NCBI GenBank assembly: GCA_030374765.1
Contig: JARGXX010000002.1
Coordinates: 310,001 to 374,000, forward strand
From: Agarophyton chilense
Taxonomy: Eukaryota; Rhodophyta; Florideophyceae; Gracilariales; Gracilariaceae
Direction: 5' to 3'
DNA length: 64,000 nucleotides
Under the pieces are notes generated by a model. It ran no database searches and was not told where the DNA came from. It was given only the letters and a program-made list of their open reading frames with translations. The translations under genes were made by a program, and so were the position numbers. Below are positions 51,286 through 63,950 of the stretch, one piece after another (positions within the stretch are counted from its first letter, which is position 1; the number at the start of each line of letters is the position of its first letter).

Positions 51286-52590
51286 CAGTGCGTTTCAAAA
51301 ACATATCCCTTTACAAAAACTGCGCCAAAAAGGCATTTCACGTACTGTAGAGCACATTTCACAAAAAATAAAAACCACTAAGTCAATAACACTGTTTCAA
51401 AAGTATATCCTTTATACAATCATTCGCTCAATTATGGCTCGTGGCGCACCTCTGACACGCTCTGAACAGCTTGAAATCATGGAATTAGTAGGTCAGGGTA
51501 TGATTCCAGCAGATATAGCCCGAAAACTCAAGCGCAGCCAAAAAACAATCAGCAACTTCATCAAAAAACCCCGCTACATACAGAACAAAGCGTTCAACTG
51601 GCCGTCCTACGGCACTATTCCCGGCCGATAAGCGTGGAATTAAGCGAGAACTATGCCAAAACGCTTCATCTTGCAAAAAAATTGTCAAAAATCTAAATTT
51701 GCGTCTATCAAGATCTACAATATGGCGTAAAGCCAACCGTCAGAATTTGTTCAAGTACACAAAAATGAGGAAAACTTTTTTTTAAAACGATAATCACAAG
51801 AAAAATCGAGTTGAATGGTGTGCTCAAAAGGCTTATTGGAAAACGGAATGGAATAATGTTATCTTTTCAGACGAAAAAAAGTTTAACCTTGATGGCCCAG
51901 ATTGCTTTAAATTTTATTGGCATGATCTACGAAAAGAAAAGAAGGAATTTGTGATTAGGCATTCAGGAGGCGCATCAGTAATGGTTTGGGCTGGTATCTT
52001 TACGAAAGGAGCAACTGATATGGCTTTTGTTGAAACTACAATGAACTCTGAGAAGTATGCTGAGGTTCTAGAAAACTATCTTTTACCTTTTGCATACTGT
52101 ATGCACGGAGAAGAATTCATTTTTCAGCAAGATAATGCACCTGTGCATAAGTCTAGTTCTATGAAACAGTGGTTTAATAGTCTAAATATGTCGGTTATGG
52201 AATGGCCTGCGCGCTCTCCTGACCTCAACCCTATCGAAAACATTTGGGGAATGTTGGCCCGAATGGTTTATGGGCAAGGAAGGCAATTTGATACAGTTTT
52301 TGATCTGAAAAATTGTATCAAAGATTGCTGGGAAAAGATTGACTGTAATGCTATCAATCCTTTTATATAATCAATGCCAAGGCGTTTTATAAGTGTTATA
52401 CAGTCTAGAGGAGCAAAAATAAACTACTGAACTCGCGTTAGAATAAAAAGGATGCAATAAAGGTTATGATTTTGAAACAGTTTTTTTACTTGAAAATTTT
52501 TTCACACTGATTTTGTTAGTTTTACTGTAGCAAAAACTTCGATTTTTTTGGAAATTTTGCGCGAGGGATATGATTTTGAAACAGACTTTA
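51286..52590 (+). mobile_element. Tc1/mariner element, copy 2
   Basis: Flanked by TA at 51284-51285 and 52591-52592. The left end is CAGTGCGTTTCAAAAACATA, and the right end is the complement of an AAGTCTGTTTC-type end. The terminal and subterminal sequence (CATATCCCT) is the same as copy 1 at 16284-17581, which lies in the opposite orientation. The length is 1305 bp. Confidence 0.92.
51434..52370 (+). pseudogene. Tc1-type transposase, frameshifted (copy 2)
   Basis: MARGAPLTRSEQLEIMELV and KKTISNFIKKP-like text give the N-terminal HTH. The frame is lost near 51570, where CCCC replaces the CCC of copy 1. The stretch 51640-51950 is out of frame, with GVVWNNVIFSDEKK-type residues visible. From 51951 the catalytic half is open: SVMVWAGIFTKGATD, FQQDNAPVHKSSSM, SPDLNPIENIWGMLAR and a full C-terminus ending KDCWEKIDCNAINPFI. 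The total would be about 312 residues, normal for Tc1. Both copies are dead, but each keeps parts the other lost. Confidence 0.9.
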
Positions 52591-52592
52591 TA

Positions 52593-53315
52593 TATCTTCA
52601 CCAAGCATAGCCACCCAAATCACTATTGTAAATTCAAGCACCAAGCACGTACTAGACTACTTTAACCCCTTTTGCTTTCTCCAGTCGACCATAAAGTTAA
52701 ATCTAGTGCCCGTTCGGTGTTCCAAACCCGCATGCGCTGGGAAACACCGTCTACCAACTTTATCTCAGTACTCCCGAGCTTCCTGTGTCACTCTTTAGTG
52801 GCTGGTGCTTTCAGACCTTACAGGTATCCTTAATCTCTTCCTGTTAGTTTTACATTATCGTACGCTCTCTGGCATCAACAGATCTTACAATCTCACTGCC
52901 ATTTCTGGTTTTACCACAACTTTCAGATATTTGTGCTTTTTCAAAAAATATATTATGAAAAAATTGAAATACACTACGCGAATTGAAAAAAACGAAAATC
53001 AAAGACTTTAACATTCGATACAACTAGCTGAAGTCGACCTTTTGATTCAATTGGTAATGCCTGATGAATGAAAAAGCGCTTAATAAGTTAACAAAGCCGT
53101 TGAAGGCCCATTTGGTGTACATTCATCATAATCGTATAACCACCAAATAGTAAAGGTCATGGGCTGGATATAGAGCTTGCTGTTTATTTATTGAACTATC
53201 ATACTCGAACGGTGGGTCACAAATAAATTGCCTTAGACTATAACACAAACTGTCTGTTTCACTACTAAAAGAAAAGTCCGTGAATAAGATCTGGTGATTT
53301 TCCAGCGGACTTGTG
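52593..53315. other. Spacer between Tc1 copy 2 and the interrupted ORF
   Basis: No gene is recognised. A short inverted stretch (TTCGGTGTTCC near 52716 and GGGAAACACCG near 52739) and AT-rich text are present. Confidence 0.3.
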
Positions 53316-53486
53316 CTAGCAACGATCTCGGAACATATGGAGGAGTTCGGGTGGACATGGTTCTTGAAACTTTACAATCGTAGAGACTTCAGTCAACGTT
53401 CCGACTACTTTTTGAAGACCAGATCCCACCCCAACAAGCATGTCCTTCGCATCATCTAAATTCTTATTCATCTCATCTTTCAGCAC
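53316..53486 (-). pseudogene. C-terminal half of an ORF interrupted by element 2
   Basis: On the minus strand, 171 bp (57 codons) from 53486 down to TAG at 53316-53318 read VLKDEMNKNLDDAKDMLVGV, then KVVGTLTEVSTIVKFQEPCP and a final MFRDRC. The frame starts exactly at the LTR boundary. The N-terminal part lies on the other side of element 2 at 63832-63950. The protein is not recognised; it is charged and helical. Confidence 0.7.
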
Positions 53487-54199
53487 TGTAGTAATCTGCT
53501 CGGTCGGCCAAACCGATGGGATAACTTATCGAAAAGTCGCGGTTGGAACTTATACGTGACATGTATGGTTAAGAGGGTGATATGACGCGTTGACCTGCAC
53601 TGGATGGTTCGAGGCTGAATATATTAGTGGGACACGTGTTGGAACGGATTGACTGTCTTTCTATTGCGTGCTTATTTGCTATCCTTCTTAGAGAAATTCG
53701 ATATTTTGAACGGGACATTCATTGGCGATCCACTTGCCCGGCTTTACTACCGTTTGTAGCTCGAAGTTCACTAGGGACTATACCGGTACAATGGTTGGGC
53801 TGAGTGGCTGACCACCGGGTCTTATTTATGTATTTTGGGCGACTTAACCATGGTACACACTGTATAGGTACCAGGAGTGAGCTACGACCCCAAACAAAGG
53901 AGACAACATGGGTTTCATGATTCTTCTGTTCTTTGTTTAGGACTCCCTAACCGGAGATTCGGAAGAGCTATAATAAAAAGTCAGCCCATAACTACTTTTC
54001 GGGAGGCCTCGTTTATCTCGTCCTATCCGCATTTTAAAGTGTATTGTTCACTTTCTCTGGAGAGTAGTGGCGTTACAACCCACTGCCAGCTCGCTGGTGT
54101 TGTAGCTCTATCATCCATTTCCCCTTAGCCACAAGCACCGTATTGGTAGTCTGAGATCTGTCGCAGATGTTAGCTCTTACAGACAGAAAGAATACTACA
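53487..54199 (+). repeat. 5' LTR of element 2
   Basis: 713 bp. It starts TGTAGTAATC and ends AGAATACTACA. It shares with the other LTRs the GGGACACGTG block near 53630, a TGTATAGG motif near 53863, GAGACAACATGGG near 53900 and GCTCGCTGGTGTTGTAGCTC near 54090. Confidence 0.9.
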
Positions 54200-54423
54200 A
54201 GTTGTATCCTGACTTAGAACGACTGTGATCAGTTGCACCGAACATTTCGTTCCTGGAACGCGGTCTAGATTTCGATACTTGAAATAAGTGGAATCGCACT
54301 CTTTTTATTGGTTATCGAACCACCTCCGGATATTCTGGAATTGGTGATGGTCGACCACGTTATCGAAAAGTCGAAGCCACCATTTTGGTTCGCAACTGGA
54401 CGCAGGTTTGGTCTAAGATACCG
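54200..54423 (+). other. Leader of element 2, with a possible decayed primer-binding site
   Basis: Directly after the LTR comes AGTTGTATCCTGACTTAG. The GTATC text in this position could be a mutated complement of a tRNA 3' end (TGGTATC type), but no full match is present. Gag starts at 54424. Confidence 0.35.
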
Positions 54424-56223
54424 ATGACCCAAAGCCTGTCGAGTACTGGTCGGCCTGGGGCTATGGGATCACCTTCGAAACCTAGGCTCGCCTCATCTGT
54501 TGAAGCCGGTGAGCGTCTGTATTTTCAAGTGATGTCACGCTCCCTCTGTGCAAATGATGCACAAGATCTCTTGGGTGTACAGGCCCCTGTTGCAGTGCCA
54601 GAGCCCACCACAGAAGCCGTAGTTGACCCTCAGGTCGTCGGACCCCCAGAAGAGGATATTTTGCGCAGGGAACTGAGTCGTATCAATTCCGAGTCAAACA
54701 CTCCCCGTGTGCGCATAGTTGAGTTGTAATAGCAGATTACTGCTCTTGTTTCGGATGTCGAACAGGTACGCCGTGGTCAAAAAGCACTCGTTCGTGAAGA
54801 CGATGGAAAGCAGATCTCTGCATCAGTCAGAATCCTGCGTGAGGATGTAAACCATTTAATGGAAAGTTACGGGAATACGTCTGAGGCGCTACCCGGCTTA
54901 ACCGTGAACGTGAAAGAAGTCCTTACTCGAGTGAACGCTCGTTTAGAAAGCCTGCAGGCGGCAGTTCATACGCAGACTACTGCTACGCCAGTCGAGCTGG
55001 AAGAGGATGAAACTTTCTCGGGGGAAGCGCATTCGAGAAGTCGAAGTCACGATTTTAGAAGAGGAAGGCCGCTCGTGATACGGGTGATAAATCGTCAAGT
55101 ACGGAAGATGACAGCCCTAGTACTGATGTTTTTGAGAATTCAGTTACTTCAGTTGACGATGATAGCGATAATGTTCACCGAAGGTCCCGATCTCGAAATA
55201 AGAACACGTGTTCAGGGTTAATGAAAAAAAGTCTCACCTTGCAGAGGATTAAAGGTGCTCCCGTGCACAAATCCACTGCATCGGAAAGTCCTCAATTGCA
55301 TGTACTATTATCTGAAGGTGAGGAGCAAGAAGCTCTTAGGACGCGAGACCGCGAAGGTGAACTACCACATTAAGCGATTATAGATCGGCCTTAATGACTT
55401 GACCTATGATGGGGAATGTCCGATTCTCGTTATCGAGTTTCTGACTCAGTTCGTTGCAGAAGCGGACACCTTGGAGATGAGTGAACCACAGGCATTTTTG
55501 TCTTTACCGCACTTCCTAAAAGGCTTTGCTTTGGAGCAATATCGTTCCGTAGGCGGATCTTTGGCAGCCGATGATGGCGGCATTATCTTCTAGCCAGAGG
55601 CGGTGCAGTACTTACTGCGCAGCTACGCGATTTCACATGCGAAACCTTAGGCGATCCGGGGCCGAAGGGACGTAACCCAAAAGTCTGATGAGGGCAAAGC
55701 TCAGTGCCGCTGAAGGGTTCACAAAGCTCCAGTTCGTTTCGGAAACGTCCACTCAACGGATGAAAAGATCATCCTGTACATCGGTATGTTGGACCCAAGC
55801 ATCAAATCGTTGGTAGCTCGGTACCGAGAAAAGAATGGAAAGATCTTCTTTTTAGACTTACTGTAGTTTTCTCAAGCTGAATGAGATGCGGTAAGAAGGC
55901 GTTACCATATACCCCGCTTAGTGCCTTTTGTAATCTTTAGGGGTAGGTGGAAGAGCTCCACAACATTCAATCCGCGCAGAAAACTGCTACATCTGGAATC
56001 TCCAGTGCACTCTCGAGAGTCTTCATTCGCCCCTGTAGGACGTAATTCACATGGGGAAACGGTCCATTTAATGGAATACCAGGGCTCATCCGTACCCACA
56101 GTGGACCGACCACACTCAAAGTCTCACGACCAAAAAGCCCTTCTGAGAATAAGCGACCATCGCCCCATGTACCATAATCATACGATATACTCACAAGAAG
56201 GATATAAGAACGGGAAACCCTGA
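54424..56223 (+). pseudogene. Gag of element 2, multiply interrupted
   Basis: The frame starts MTQSLSSTGRPGAMG at 54424. It matches the element 1 Gag in PEPTTEA, the coiled-coil-like LSRINSESN segment, the VNARLESLQAAV block and the Gag core near 55590-55910. Stops interrupt the frame at 54727-54729, 55219-55221 and 55591-55593, with more inside 55600-55920. It ends KNGKP and TGA at 56221-56223, where element 1 continues KPGWVDQ. At 55433 it retains GAG where element 1 has TAG. Confidence 0.8.
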
Positions 56224-56662
56224 TGGGTGGATACTAGTACGGCTCACCGTTCACATCCTTTGTTTTTCAAACGTTCTGACCGTTTGCTTTTCAATTCATG
56301 TTATGGAAAACACCAATAAATGGCTGAAGGCACCCTTCTTGCCAAGGATCTAAATCGTATCACAACGAATTATGAACGCTTTTGGATGAAGAAAGAAGCC
56401 GCGTACCGTTCGGCTTGTATTGGAAGGCCAAAAGTTGTTTTTCTCAGACACCAATGCCACGGACAGTCTAGCCTGGTACCCAGGTTGCTAAAGTAATGCA
56501 ACCCGGAATCCAAGTACGAACGATTGCCATGGAGTTTTATCAGCTGTTGCAGCCGGAACACTAGGTGAGGAAGCCCCTAGGGGGTCGGCACTAGTCGATT
56601 TTGTAGTGCTGACGAGGTAGAGCTCGCCTCCCTGGCCCCAAGCTTGGAAGCCCAAGATTCTC
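56224..56662 (+). other. Gag-protease linker of element 2
   Basis: No long open frame. It shares the AGCCCCTAGGGGGTC block at about 56566-56582 with element 1. Confidence 0.45.
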
Positions 56663-59600
56663 TTGAGGCCTCCTAAATGTCGGCTGAACCGAAGTAATCG
56701 AACGGTCGGTAAGCGTTTACAGTTTGACTTTGAGTTTTCTCCTCTGTGGGGACGGTATATTTGTGCGTCAAAACGGGAAAGTTACCTCATGGTAATAACA
56801 AAAAGGAATTGTAAGGTCTTTGGCGACATCGGCTCTGACAGGAATCTGTTGACTCATCGATTGACACTCCTGAATACAGGTGCTGGTCCGAACATTATAC
56901 GGGAATCAGAACTTTCTCCTGGTGACTTGGAACGTATTTTCTATGACCCATTACTGGATATCCGGGATGCCAACAAAAATCTGTGAAGACACCGGTAACA
57001 GTTCGAGTCGTAGTGCGATTAAGACGCCTCTTAGTCCTATTTGGCTTCACCTTCTGTAACACGTTAGCTACAGTAGTGTTGGTGGTATTTGATTATTAGG
57101 ACGGGTTTGTCGAATTGATTCGCCTGCGAAGAAAACTAGTGCCATTAGATGACTGGTTCACGGTCCCCATCGTCCGCAAGATGCCGCGATGATGCCCTGA
57201 AGTACCTGCTCTCCCGCCATCTATGGAGTACGGAAAATCCCGAGGACGTGTCTCGCCAATGATTCGAGTTACGAAGACTGTAATTCTGAATGCTTAGACC
57301 CAAACCTGGGTTCAAGTTGGAACGGAGCGACACGTATTCCTGGTATTTCAACCGAATACTCGGGTCTGCAAATCTCGTAGATTGCTGGTCACAAACGTTT
57401 TTTTCTGGTTGAACCTGGTGAACTGTTTTGGACACTGTTTAGAAACGTGACAGACATCGATTATCAAATACCAAACAATCAGATTGTTGTAATATCTTTT
57501 CCTCACCTGGAAATGGTGATCGCTACTCAATTTTCTACTGCATAAGTATTGGTATTGACCCATGTCGATGACACAGACGAAGAATTTGAAACTCTGTCTG
57601 TATATCAGTTCACAAATGGAAAAGGTCTAGAGAGACTGCTGGATGAGCTAGATTTAGCACAAGTGTCGGAAAGCTACAGAACCAAGATCAAGTTAGTGCT
57701 TAAGAAGTATGCTTCTATGTGAAATGTGAAGGTAGAAGAGATCATCACTACGAAACATCATACCGGTATGGTTCCAGATTCTCGCCCAATCTCTCAACCA
57801 CCCTATAGAGCGGGACGTCGAACTCGTCAAGTATAGGAGGAAAATGTAATCAAGGTGTTAGAAGAAGGATTCATAGAAGCAGCTCAATCTGCTAGGGCCT
57901 CATTCGTAGTTTTGGTTCCAAACCCAGATGGTTCTTTACAGTTCTGAATGGATTATCGAGTACTAAACGCAGATAATGTTTGGGTTACTTACCATTAGCC
58001 GGGAATGGACGAATTTTTTGATAGCTTAAGAGAAGCACACGTGTTTACCACGTTGAAAGCCAACTCTGGATATTGGCAAGTGCCTGCGACAGATGGAGAC
58101 CGGTACAAAACCGAGTTTCCACTTCATTCCATGCTATACCAATTCATAAGGGTGCCATCTGGCTTGGTCAAAGCACCAGCTATTTTTCAGCGTACTCTAG
58201 ACATCGTTCTGTCAACCTTTAAGTAAAAGATTTGTTTAGTCTATTTGGACGACGTGATCATCTTTTCACAAGATGTTGGAAGCCATTCACGGCATGTGGA
58301 GGAGATTCTCAAAGCACTTCAAACCTTTGGTATCACCATGAGGTTCAAGAATTGCTAATGGTTTGCTGGAACTGTCAAGCACTTGGGACACGTTACCAAT
58401 CCGGGGAAGCCTATTATTCAGGAAGCACAAAAAGCGGCTCTCCGCGAATCTCAACCACCGTCCACACAGACGCAATTAAGCCCTTTTCTGGGCTTTTGTA
58501 GCGTCTACCGATGATCAGTGCCGCCATACTCACACACAGCTGCACCGTTCCCAGCAATGTTGCCTGAAGTACAGCAGCTACAGCTATAAAATCCGACCAG
58601 ACAAATGGGACGCGTTTGAAAAGGTAAAGCTAAACATTATTACTGTTCCACCTCCATCACTACCGTGCCCAATATGCCACGTTCAGTGGATACCGACTTC
58701 AGCGATTTCCAAGTAGGTGTGTGTTCTTTTCCAAATGCACCCTGAATTGTGAACGCAAACCCATCGGTTACTGGTCAAGATCTCTTAACACAGCTGAAAA
58801 GAAGTATCCAGCCTCAGAAAAGGAATGCCTTGCAATCGTCAAGCCACTAACCGCTTTGAGACCGTATATACATGGAGAACGTTTTACCGTCAACACGGAA
58901 CTTTCATGTCTATGATGGTTACTGTTAATCACAGACCAATCTGGTGGTCTCACACGATGGCGGTTATGTATTTCTCAATTTGATTCCGAATTGAAGTAAA
59001 AGAAGGGACTACTTGATGTCCAAGCAGACGCGCTATCAAGACTCATAACATTTGGCGAAACAGTATGAGGAATCGATATCGAAAAAACAATGTTTTACAC
59101 GGATACGCATTCATGATCTTCAAAAGAACAAGAACAAGAAACATTTTGGGAATATTCGAATGCCGACCCGATTTTGGCCTTGGCAGATACTGACGCTTCA
59201 AATCAATTCGAACAAAACTCGTGCCCCGAGCTTCATAATGAGCAGCATTACAATACATTTAGCGCTTTGATACGCTCTTGTCCTAACGGAGGGAAGTATA
59301 TCTCTTTCTTTCCCGATTCACGAAGAATACTGTTAAGATATGTCGAAAAGCATGACCAAATCATGGTTCCACTCGTCTTTAAAATTCAACCACTCTATCA
59401 GGCGTACTGCATCAGACTGTCTGGTCATTGAGGTAGAACGAAGTTTGTCATGATTCTAGGAAGAGATTTTTATTGGCCTACCTTGGCAATATACTGCCAT
59501 GCTACAGTGAAGTTTTGTACTACATGTGTTAAGAATCGCTTGAAGCTTTACAAGAAGCGGAAACCGTTGACGTTGTTCCCAAAAAAGCGCATCTACAATA

Positions 59601-61620
59601 CCTCAGTATTTCCGTCGAAGGGGAAATAATTCGTTCAAGGCGAAACTATCGCAACCTGTTGGTAATCACAAACCGCTTCTCGAAGCTAGTGCGGACTGTA
59701 CTGCTGAAGAAAATCATCGCAGCCGTAATCGCACAGGCGTTTATCAAACACTGGATTCTCGTATATGGACCACCATAAGTTCTGTTATCAGACAATGGGA
59801 AGCAACTTCGTTGCGAAGTTCTTCCAGAATGTTTGCCGCATTATGGGCATTTGAAACTTGTTTACCACAACCTACCATCCGAAATGTAACGATCAAGGGG
59901 AGCTTTTCAAGCGCACGCTGATAGCAGCCCTACGACACCACATTACCAACCACCCGACGAAAAGGGACTTGTTTATAGATACTCTGTGCTACGCAAACAA
60001 TACGCTAAAGCATATCTACGAAAAAGGCACCTTTCGACCTCGTTCTCTCACATAAACCTCCGTCCTTACAGATTTTGCCCAACCAAGCGACAGCAATGAA
60101 CACGCCAACGCCGGCTACGTACCATCTGAAATGAATGAATGAATTGAAGGCCACAGCGAAAGAAGCCGCTAAGGAGCTATCTTAAACGAAGATTGGCTAT
60201 AAACAAAATTTTGACGCTAGAAGGCGAAAAAAGAAAATTTGGCAATCCAAGCAGGATGTCACGCTTTTATGCATGTCGAACGACCTGACGAGAAGGAGGA
60301 ATCTCTTCATAAGTTAATTCCAATAGCGGCAGGCCCATTCAAGGTTCTGAACTCTCATGATGACATCGCAGTCTTCAAAAAATGTGAGAATGCAGAACGT
60401 TTATGGCGCGATGGCGTTGGAGTCGCACCCGAACCTGATGAGAAAGTTCAATAATCTGGTGAAACTGATGACTCAAAATCAACGGACCAATAAAGCAACG
60501 GCCTAAGTGTCTTTGACGAGAGTGAACTACCACCCGAGTCCCGAATGGAGAAGTAGGCTCCTGATCTTCCACCGCCAGCGGTTTCGTACGAAAATTACGG
60601 AAAATCTCCGAAGTATCAGGACACGCCCGTGGCACGTGCACATCTGAAAGAATCCAAATAGAACCTGAAATCAGAAAAAATGTTTTATAGTTTGGCCCCA
60701 ATGAATGGGATACGAGTGCACACAACAATGCGCCGTGGCCATCTCAGGCTGAACCATTAGGTGAAATACCACTGGCTATTCCACCAATATCAGCTCCCAT
60801 CTCTCGCAGGCCAGAAGTAGAAGAAGAGCTATCGCCTCATGTTGTGGTGTAAACATCTTTGCCTGGAACGCCTGAAATCAAATTAAATTGGGCTACGAAG
60901 CTCAAGAGCGGAAGAAATGACCACTCTTTTAAAAAACTATGGGCTGTTCAACCAATGCGACATACGACAGAAGTCGAGAGCGACTTCAATGTAGTCGTTC
61001 CGAGTGGTACACCGCCACTCCTTGGCGAATCCAGTTCTGGGCCGCATGGTATGGATACACCTACAAGAAATCAATCACAGCAGCGTAGTGTTGCTGGTTT
61101 CACTTACCAGCTGTCAAAATCGTGTAGACCAAAGAAATTGCTTCCAAAAATAGAATTGATAAGTGCAGAGAAGTACACTTTTATGGAACCTGGAAAACAG
61201 GATAGATTTTTATCTGAGAAGGGTCATCAAAGAGTTAGTACACTGCACCTGCGGGCAGAAAGACAGTTAGTCGATGAGCGAACGCTTAGCAGCGCTGAGA
61301 CTGCTGGCACATATATGCTAAAGCCAAATCAATTGCGTGTCGAATCAGTTGACAGAAGTTTCGCTCGAGTAGCGGAAGCACTGGAAAATGTTTAGGGGGA
61401 ATGATATGGTTCGCATACGGGAACATGGGCAGCATTAAAAACCCAGAAAATTGCTGTGTCGAATCCGTTCGTATGGTTTTCCTCCGGAAGGGGATAGATG
61501 GGAACCTGTTTCTCATAACCTTCGTTTGCATCTCGGGCGAAATCATCGTCGCGTGCGATTACCACTCCTTAGGTAGATCGAATTTTCTGTATTCGGGCTC
61601 GTTCCCACATTGCAGTTCTT
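56663..61620 (+). pseudogene. Pol of element 2: protease, RT, RNase H, integrase, chromodomain remnant
   Basis: The protease (56663-56986) reads NTGAGPN, with the catalytic Asp replaced. RT lies at about 57600-58510, with KANSGYWQVP and an intact YLDDVIIF near 58240. RNase H lies at about 58560-58990 (SRSLNTAEKKYPASEKECLA). The integrase zinc finger lies at 59390-59530, with CTTC intact. The core lies at 59560-60055, where SDNGKQ is retained near 59790 but the first catalytic Asp region has changed (LSISVEG). The linker and chromodomain region to about 61570 is recognisable only by alignment to element 1. Many stops and shifts occur. Only one RT module is present. Confidence 0.85.
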
Positions 61621-61869
61621 AGTATGGGCTACAAAGATGGTAAAAGCTCGAATACGAGAAAGAAAAAAAAATATGATAAGAAAGTAAAGGGAAGACACGA
61701 AGTCACAAAGAAGTGAAGAATAAGAGAAGAACTCCAGAAGCGAATAAGAAAGAAGATTAGACGAAAGGAAGATAAAATGAAGACGTGAAGTCACCGGTGG
61801 TTTACGATTATAATTAAATCACAGCAAGGATGGGGACTAGAAGACATTTCTGGGGTATCGAAGAGACTT

Positions 61870-63071
61870 ACGGTCATCTCGCATACCTTCGCGCTGTGCG
61901 AGACATGTATCAATCTCTAACGGCATCATAAGCATCCTAAAGAAATAAGACGGCTACTTTGGCGATAAATTCGGTATAAATCATAGTTCAATATCCCGAG
62001 CACGGGTCGTTCACCAAAGCGGATCCAATGGAGGGGATCGCAGGTGAGAGCTCCACAAGCCGGACTGGAGGACTCTCGATTGCAGCTCAATGTTTCGATA
62101 CGCCGATTTTGCGCCCGAAGCGCGCATTGCGCCGAATGTGGTATATCTCAATCATTTGATACGGCACCAAATTACTTAATCGAGATTGAGTACGACGTTC
62201 TCAACGGTGATAGTCTCAATTCGGAATATAACGATTTCAAATGAAGCAGAACTCCACACGGAAAAGAGATATTTGGAATTAGAGAGCTGTGTAACGCACA
62301 CTGCGTATACCGCGCTAATAACCTATATTTACTTCGATGAGTGTCTGGATGTACGATTATCCTTTACCGTTAGTACGGGCTTGCAGATATCTATTTTTCA
62401 CTTCTGCGGGAGGATAACTGTAATAACTAACCGGGGAAGACGCTAGTATATCAGCTTGACGAATGCAGAATAGGCTCCGAAACTCGTTTTCGTAAAATAT
62501 CCTGAAATCGAGTTGTCTCGAAAAGTGGTACCGATCTTCTAGTCGGTGCTGTATATGGCGTGTTCCAGAATGCCGCTGGGAATGTGTCCATCGTGTAAAT
62601 ACTTTCCTATTAACGTTTTATAGCAACTGGGGCAAACACGGGCGCTTGAGCGATTAGTTTCAATGTTATCGAGAAGATCTCTTTCAGAAAAATCTGCGAA
62701 ATTGGAATAACTCCACTGAGCACGACGAGACTGAGCTCGAATCACACTGCTAGAAAAAACATTAGCCGCTTTCAAAATCGAAGCCACGAATCGCTGTGGT
62801 AATGGTACAAACTAGAATCTCGGGTACCGAGTGTGGAAAGAATGGCAAAGACCGAGTGTACAAGTAGCCTGCGTTGTATGACGAGCAGTGCTTTCCAAGG
62901 CCCATACTTGGAAGAGTATTGGAACGGGTTAGACCTGGCGTTGGGATTCAACGCAAGGGATCGAGTAGAAAAGCGGTGATACGTAGGGTACTGTCTTAAA
63001 CCAGAAGAGTTCATTACATAACGAGGAAATTGTGGTGAACATGAATACCCGGAGAGCTGGTCCGGCCCCAT
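61870..63071 (-). pseudogene. Antisense reading frame of element 2
   Basis: The minus strand starts with an ATG at 63069-63071 (MGPDQLSGYSC), 47 bp inside the 3' LTR. Similarity to the element 1 antisense frame is at the amino-acid level: SGYS, RSLALNPNARSNPFQ, RAQSRRAQWSYSNFADF and LLDNIE. A TGA at 62398-62400 lies at the same codon as the TGA at 9685-9687 in element 1. Relative to element 1 a segment equivalent to about 8590-9155 is missing, so the C-terminal third is deleted. Several frameshifts and other stops are present. The function is unknown. Confidence 0.65.
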
Positions 63072-63110
63072 TACAGTGCTTCTTGCGTCCTTTATGATTT
63101 TTGCTTTCTT

Positions 63111-63117
63111 AGGAGAG
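63111..63117 (+). promoter_or_regulatory. Polypurine tract of element 2
   Basis: AGGAGAG directly precedes the 3' LTR start at 63118. Confidence 0.55.
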
Positions 63118-63831
63118 TGTAGTATCCGCCTTGGTCAGCCGAACCGATGGGATAATTTATCACAAAGTCGAGGTCAGAACTAATAAGTGAGGGGTATAGC
63201 TAAAAAGATGATATGACACGCGGACCCGCATATGGTGCCGAGAGGCTAGATATATTAGTGGAACACGTGTTAAAACATCTCGAGTGGCTTTTCACGGCGC
63301 GCACTTTTGCGACCCTTCGTAGAGAAATGCTAAATTGGAAACGGTACATTTGGTGGCGATTCACGTGTCAGGCTTTACAGCCTTTTAGAACTAGAAGACC
63401 ATTAAAGACGGTACCTATACAGTGGTTTGGTGAAGTGGCTGACCACTGGGTAACATTTGCATATTATTTAGGACCTCATCCCGATGCACAGTATATATGT
63501 ACTAGAGGTTAGCTCCGACTCTAAAAAAAAGCGGAAAACATGTGTCCCCTGACACTTCTCTTCCTCACGTAGGACTTCTTAACAGCAGATACGGAAAAGC
63601 TATAATAGAGACTCATCCAACCACTACTTCTAGAGCCACATCTTTTACCACGTCGTATCCTCATCATAAAATGTACTCTTTACCCTCCCTGGAAAGTGGT
63701 AGCCCTACAACCCACTTCAAACTCGCTGATGTTGTAGCTCTACCACCGTTTTTCCCTTAGCAGAAAGCACCGCATCGTCCGTACAAACTCTGTCGCTGGT
63801 GTCTGCCCTTTACGAAAGAGCGGACACTACA
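63118..63831 (+). repeat. 3' LTR of element 2
   Basis: 714 bp. It starts TGTAGTATCC and ends GCGGACACTACA. It pairs with the 5' LTR at 53487-54199 but is clearly diverged from it, which indicates an old insertion. Confidence 0.92.
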
Positions 63832-63950
63832 AACATCTTCCTTTCCCTTTTGACTGCATCAGAAATCACCATTTCTTGATTACCAGCATCTGTGGGGGGA
63901 TCACTTGTAAACTTTATTGAGTTCGCACTCATCCCAATATTACCAACCAT
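63832..63950 (-). pseudogene. N-terminal half of the ORF interrupted by element 2
   Basis: From ATG at 63948-63950 the minus strand reads MVGNIGMSANSIKFTSDPPT, then VISDAVKRERKM, and reaches the LTR edge with two bases left over. Removing the 5-bp duplication (63832-63836) leaves 38 whole codons that join in frame to 53486 (VLKDEM...), giving about 94 codons to TAG. In-frame TAA codons lie just upstream of the ATG, so this is either the true start or the start of an exon. The remaining 50 bases to the window end show nothing further. Confidence 0.65.

Larger units (their letters stand above)
53487..63831 (+). mobile_element. Ty3/gypsy chromovirus, element 2 (full length, decayed)
   Basis: 10,345 bp bounded by LTRs 53487-54199 and 63118-63831. 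Both start TGTAGTA and end with a TACTACA-type terminus. The layout is gag, protease, a single RT/RNase H, integrase, chromodomain remnant and antisense frame. The flanking 5-mers AGCAC (53482-53486) and AACAT (63832-63836) differ by two transitions, consistent with an aged target duplication. It is heavily mutated throughout, with many in-frame stops, and is older-looking than element 1. Confidence 0.93.

Noticed and set aside
53487..63831. Dating elements by LTR divergence
   Set aside because: The LTRs of element 2 are clearly diverged, but I could not count differences reliably by eye and give no number.
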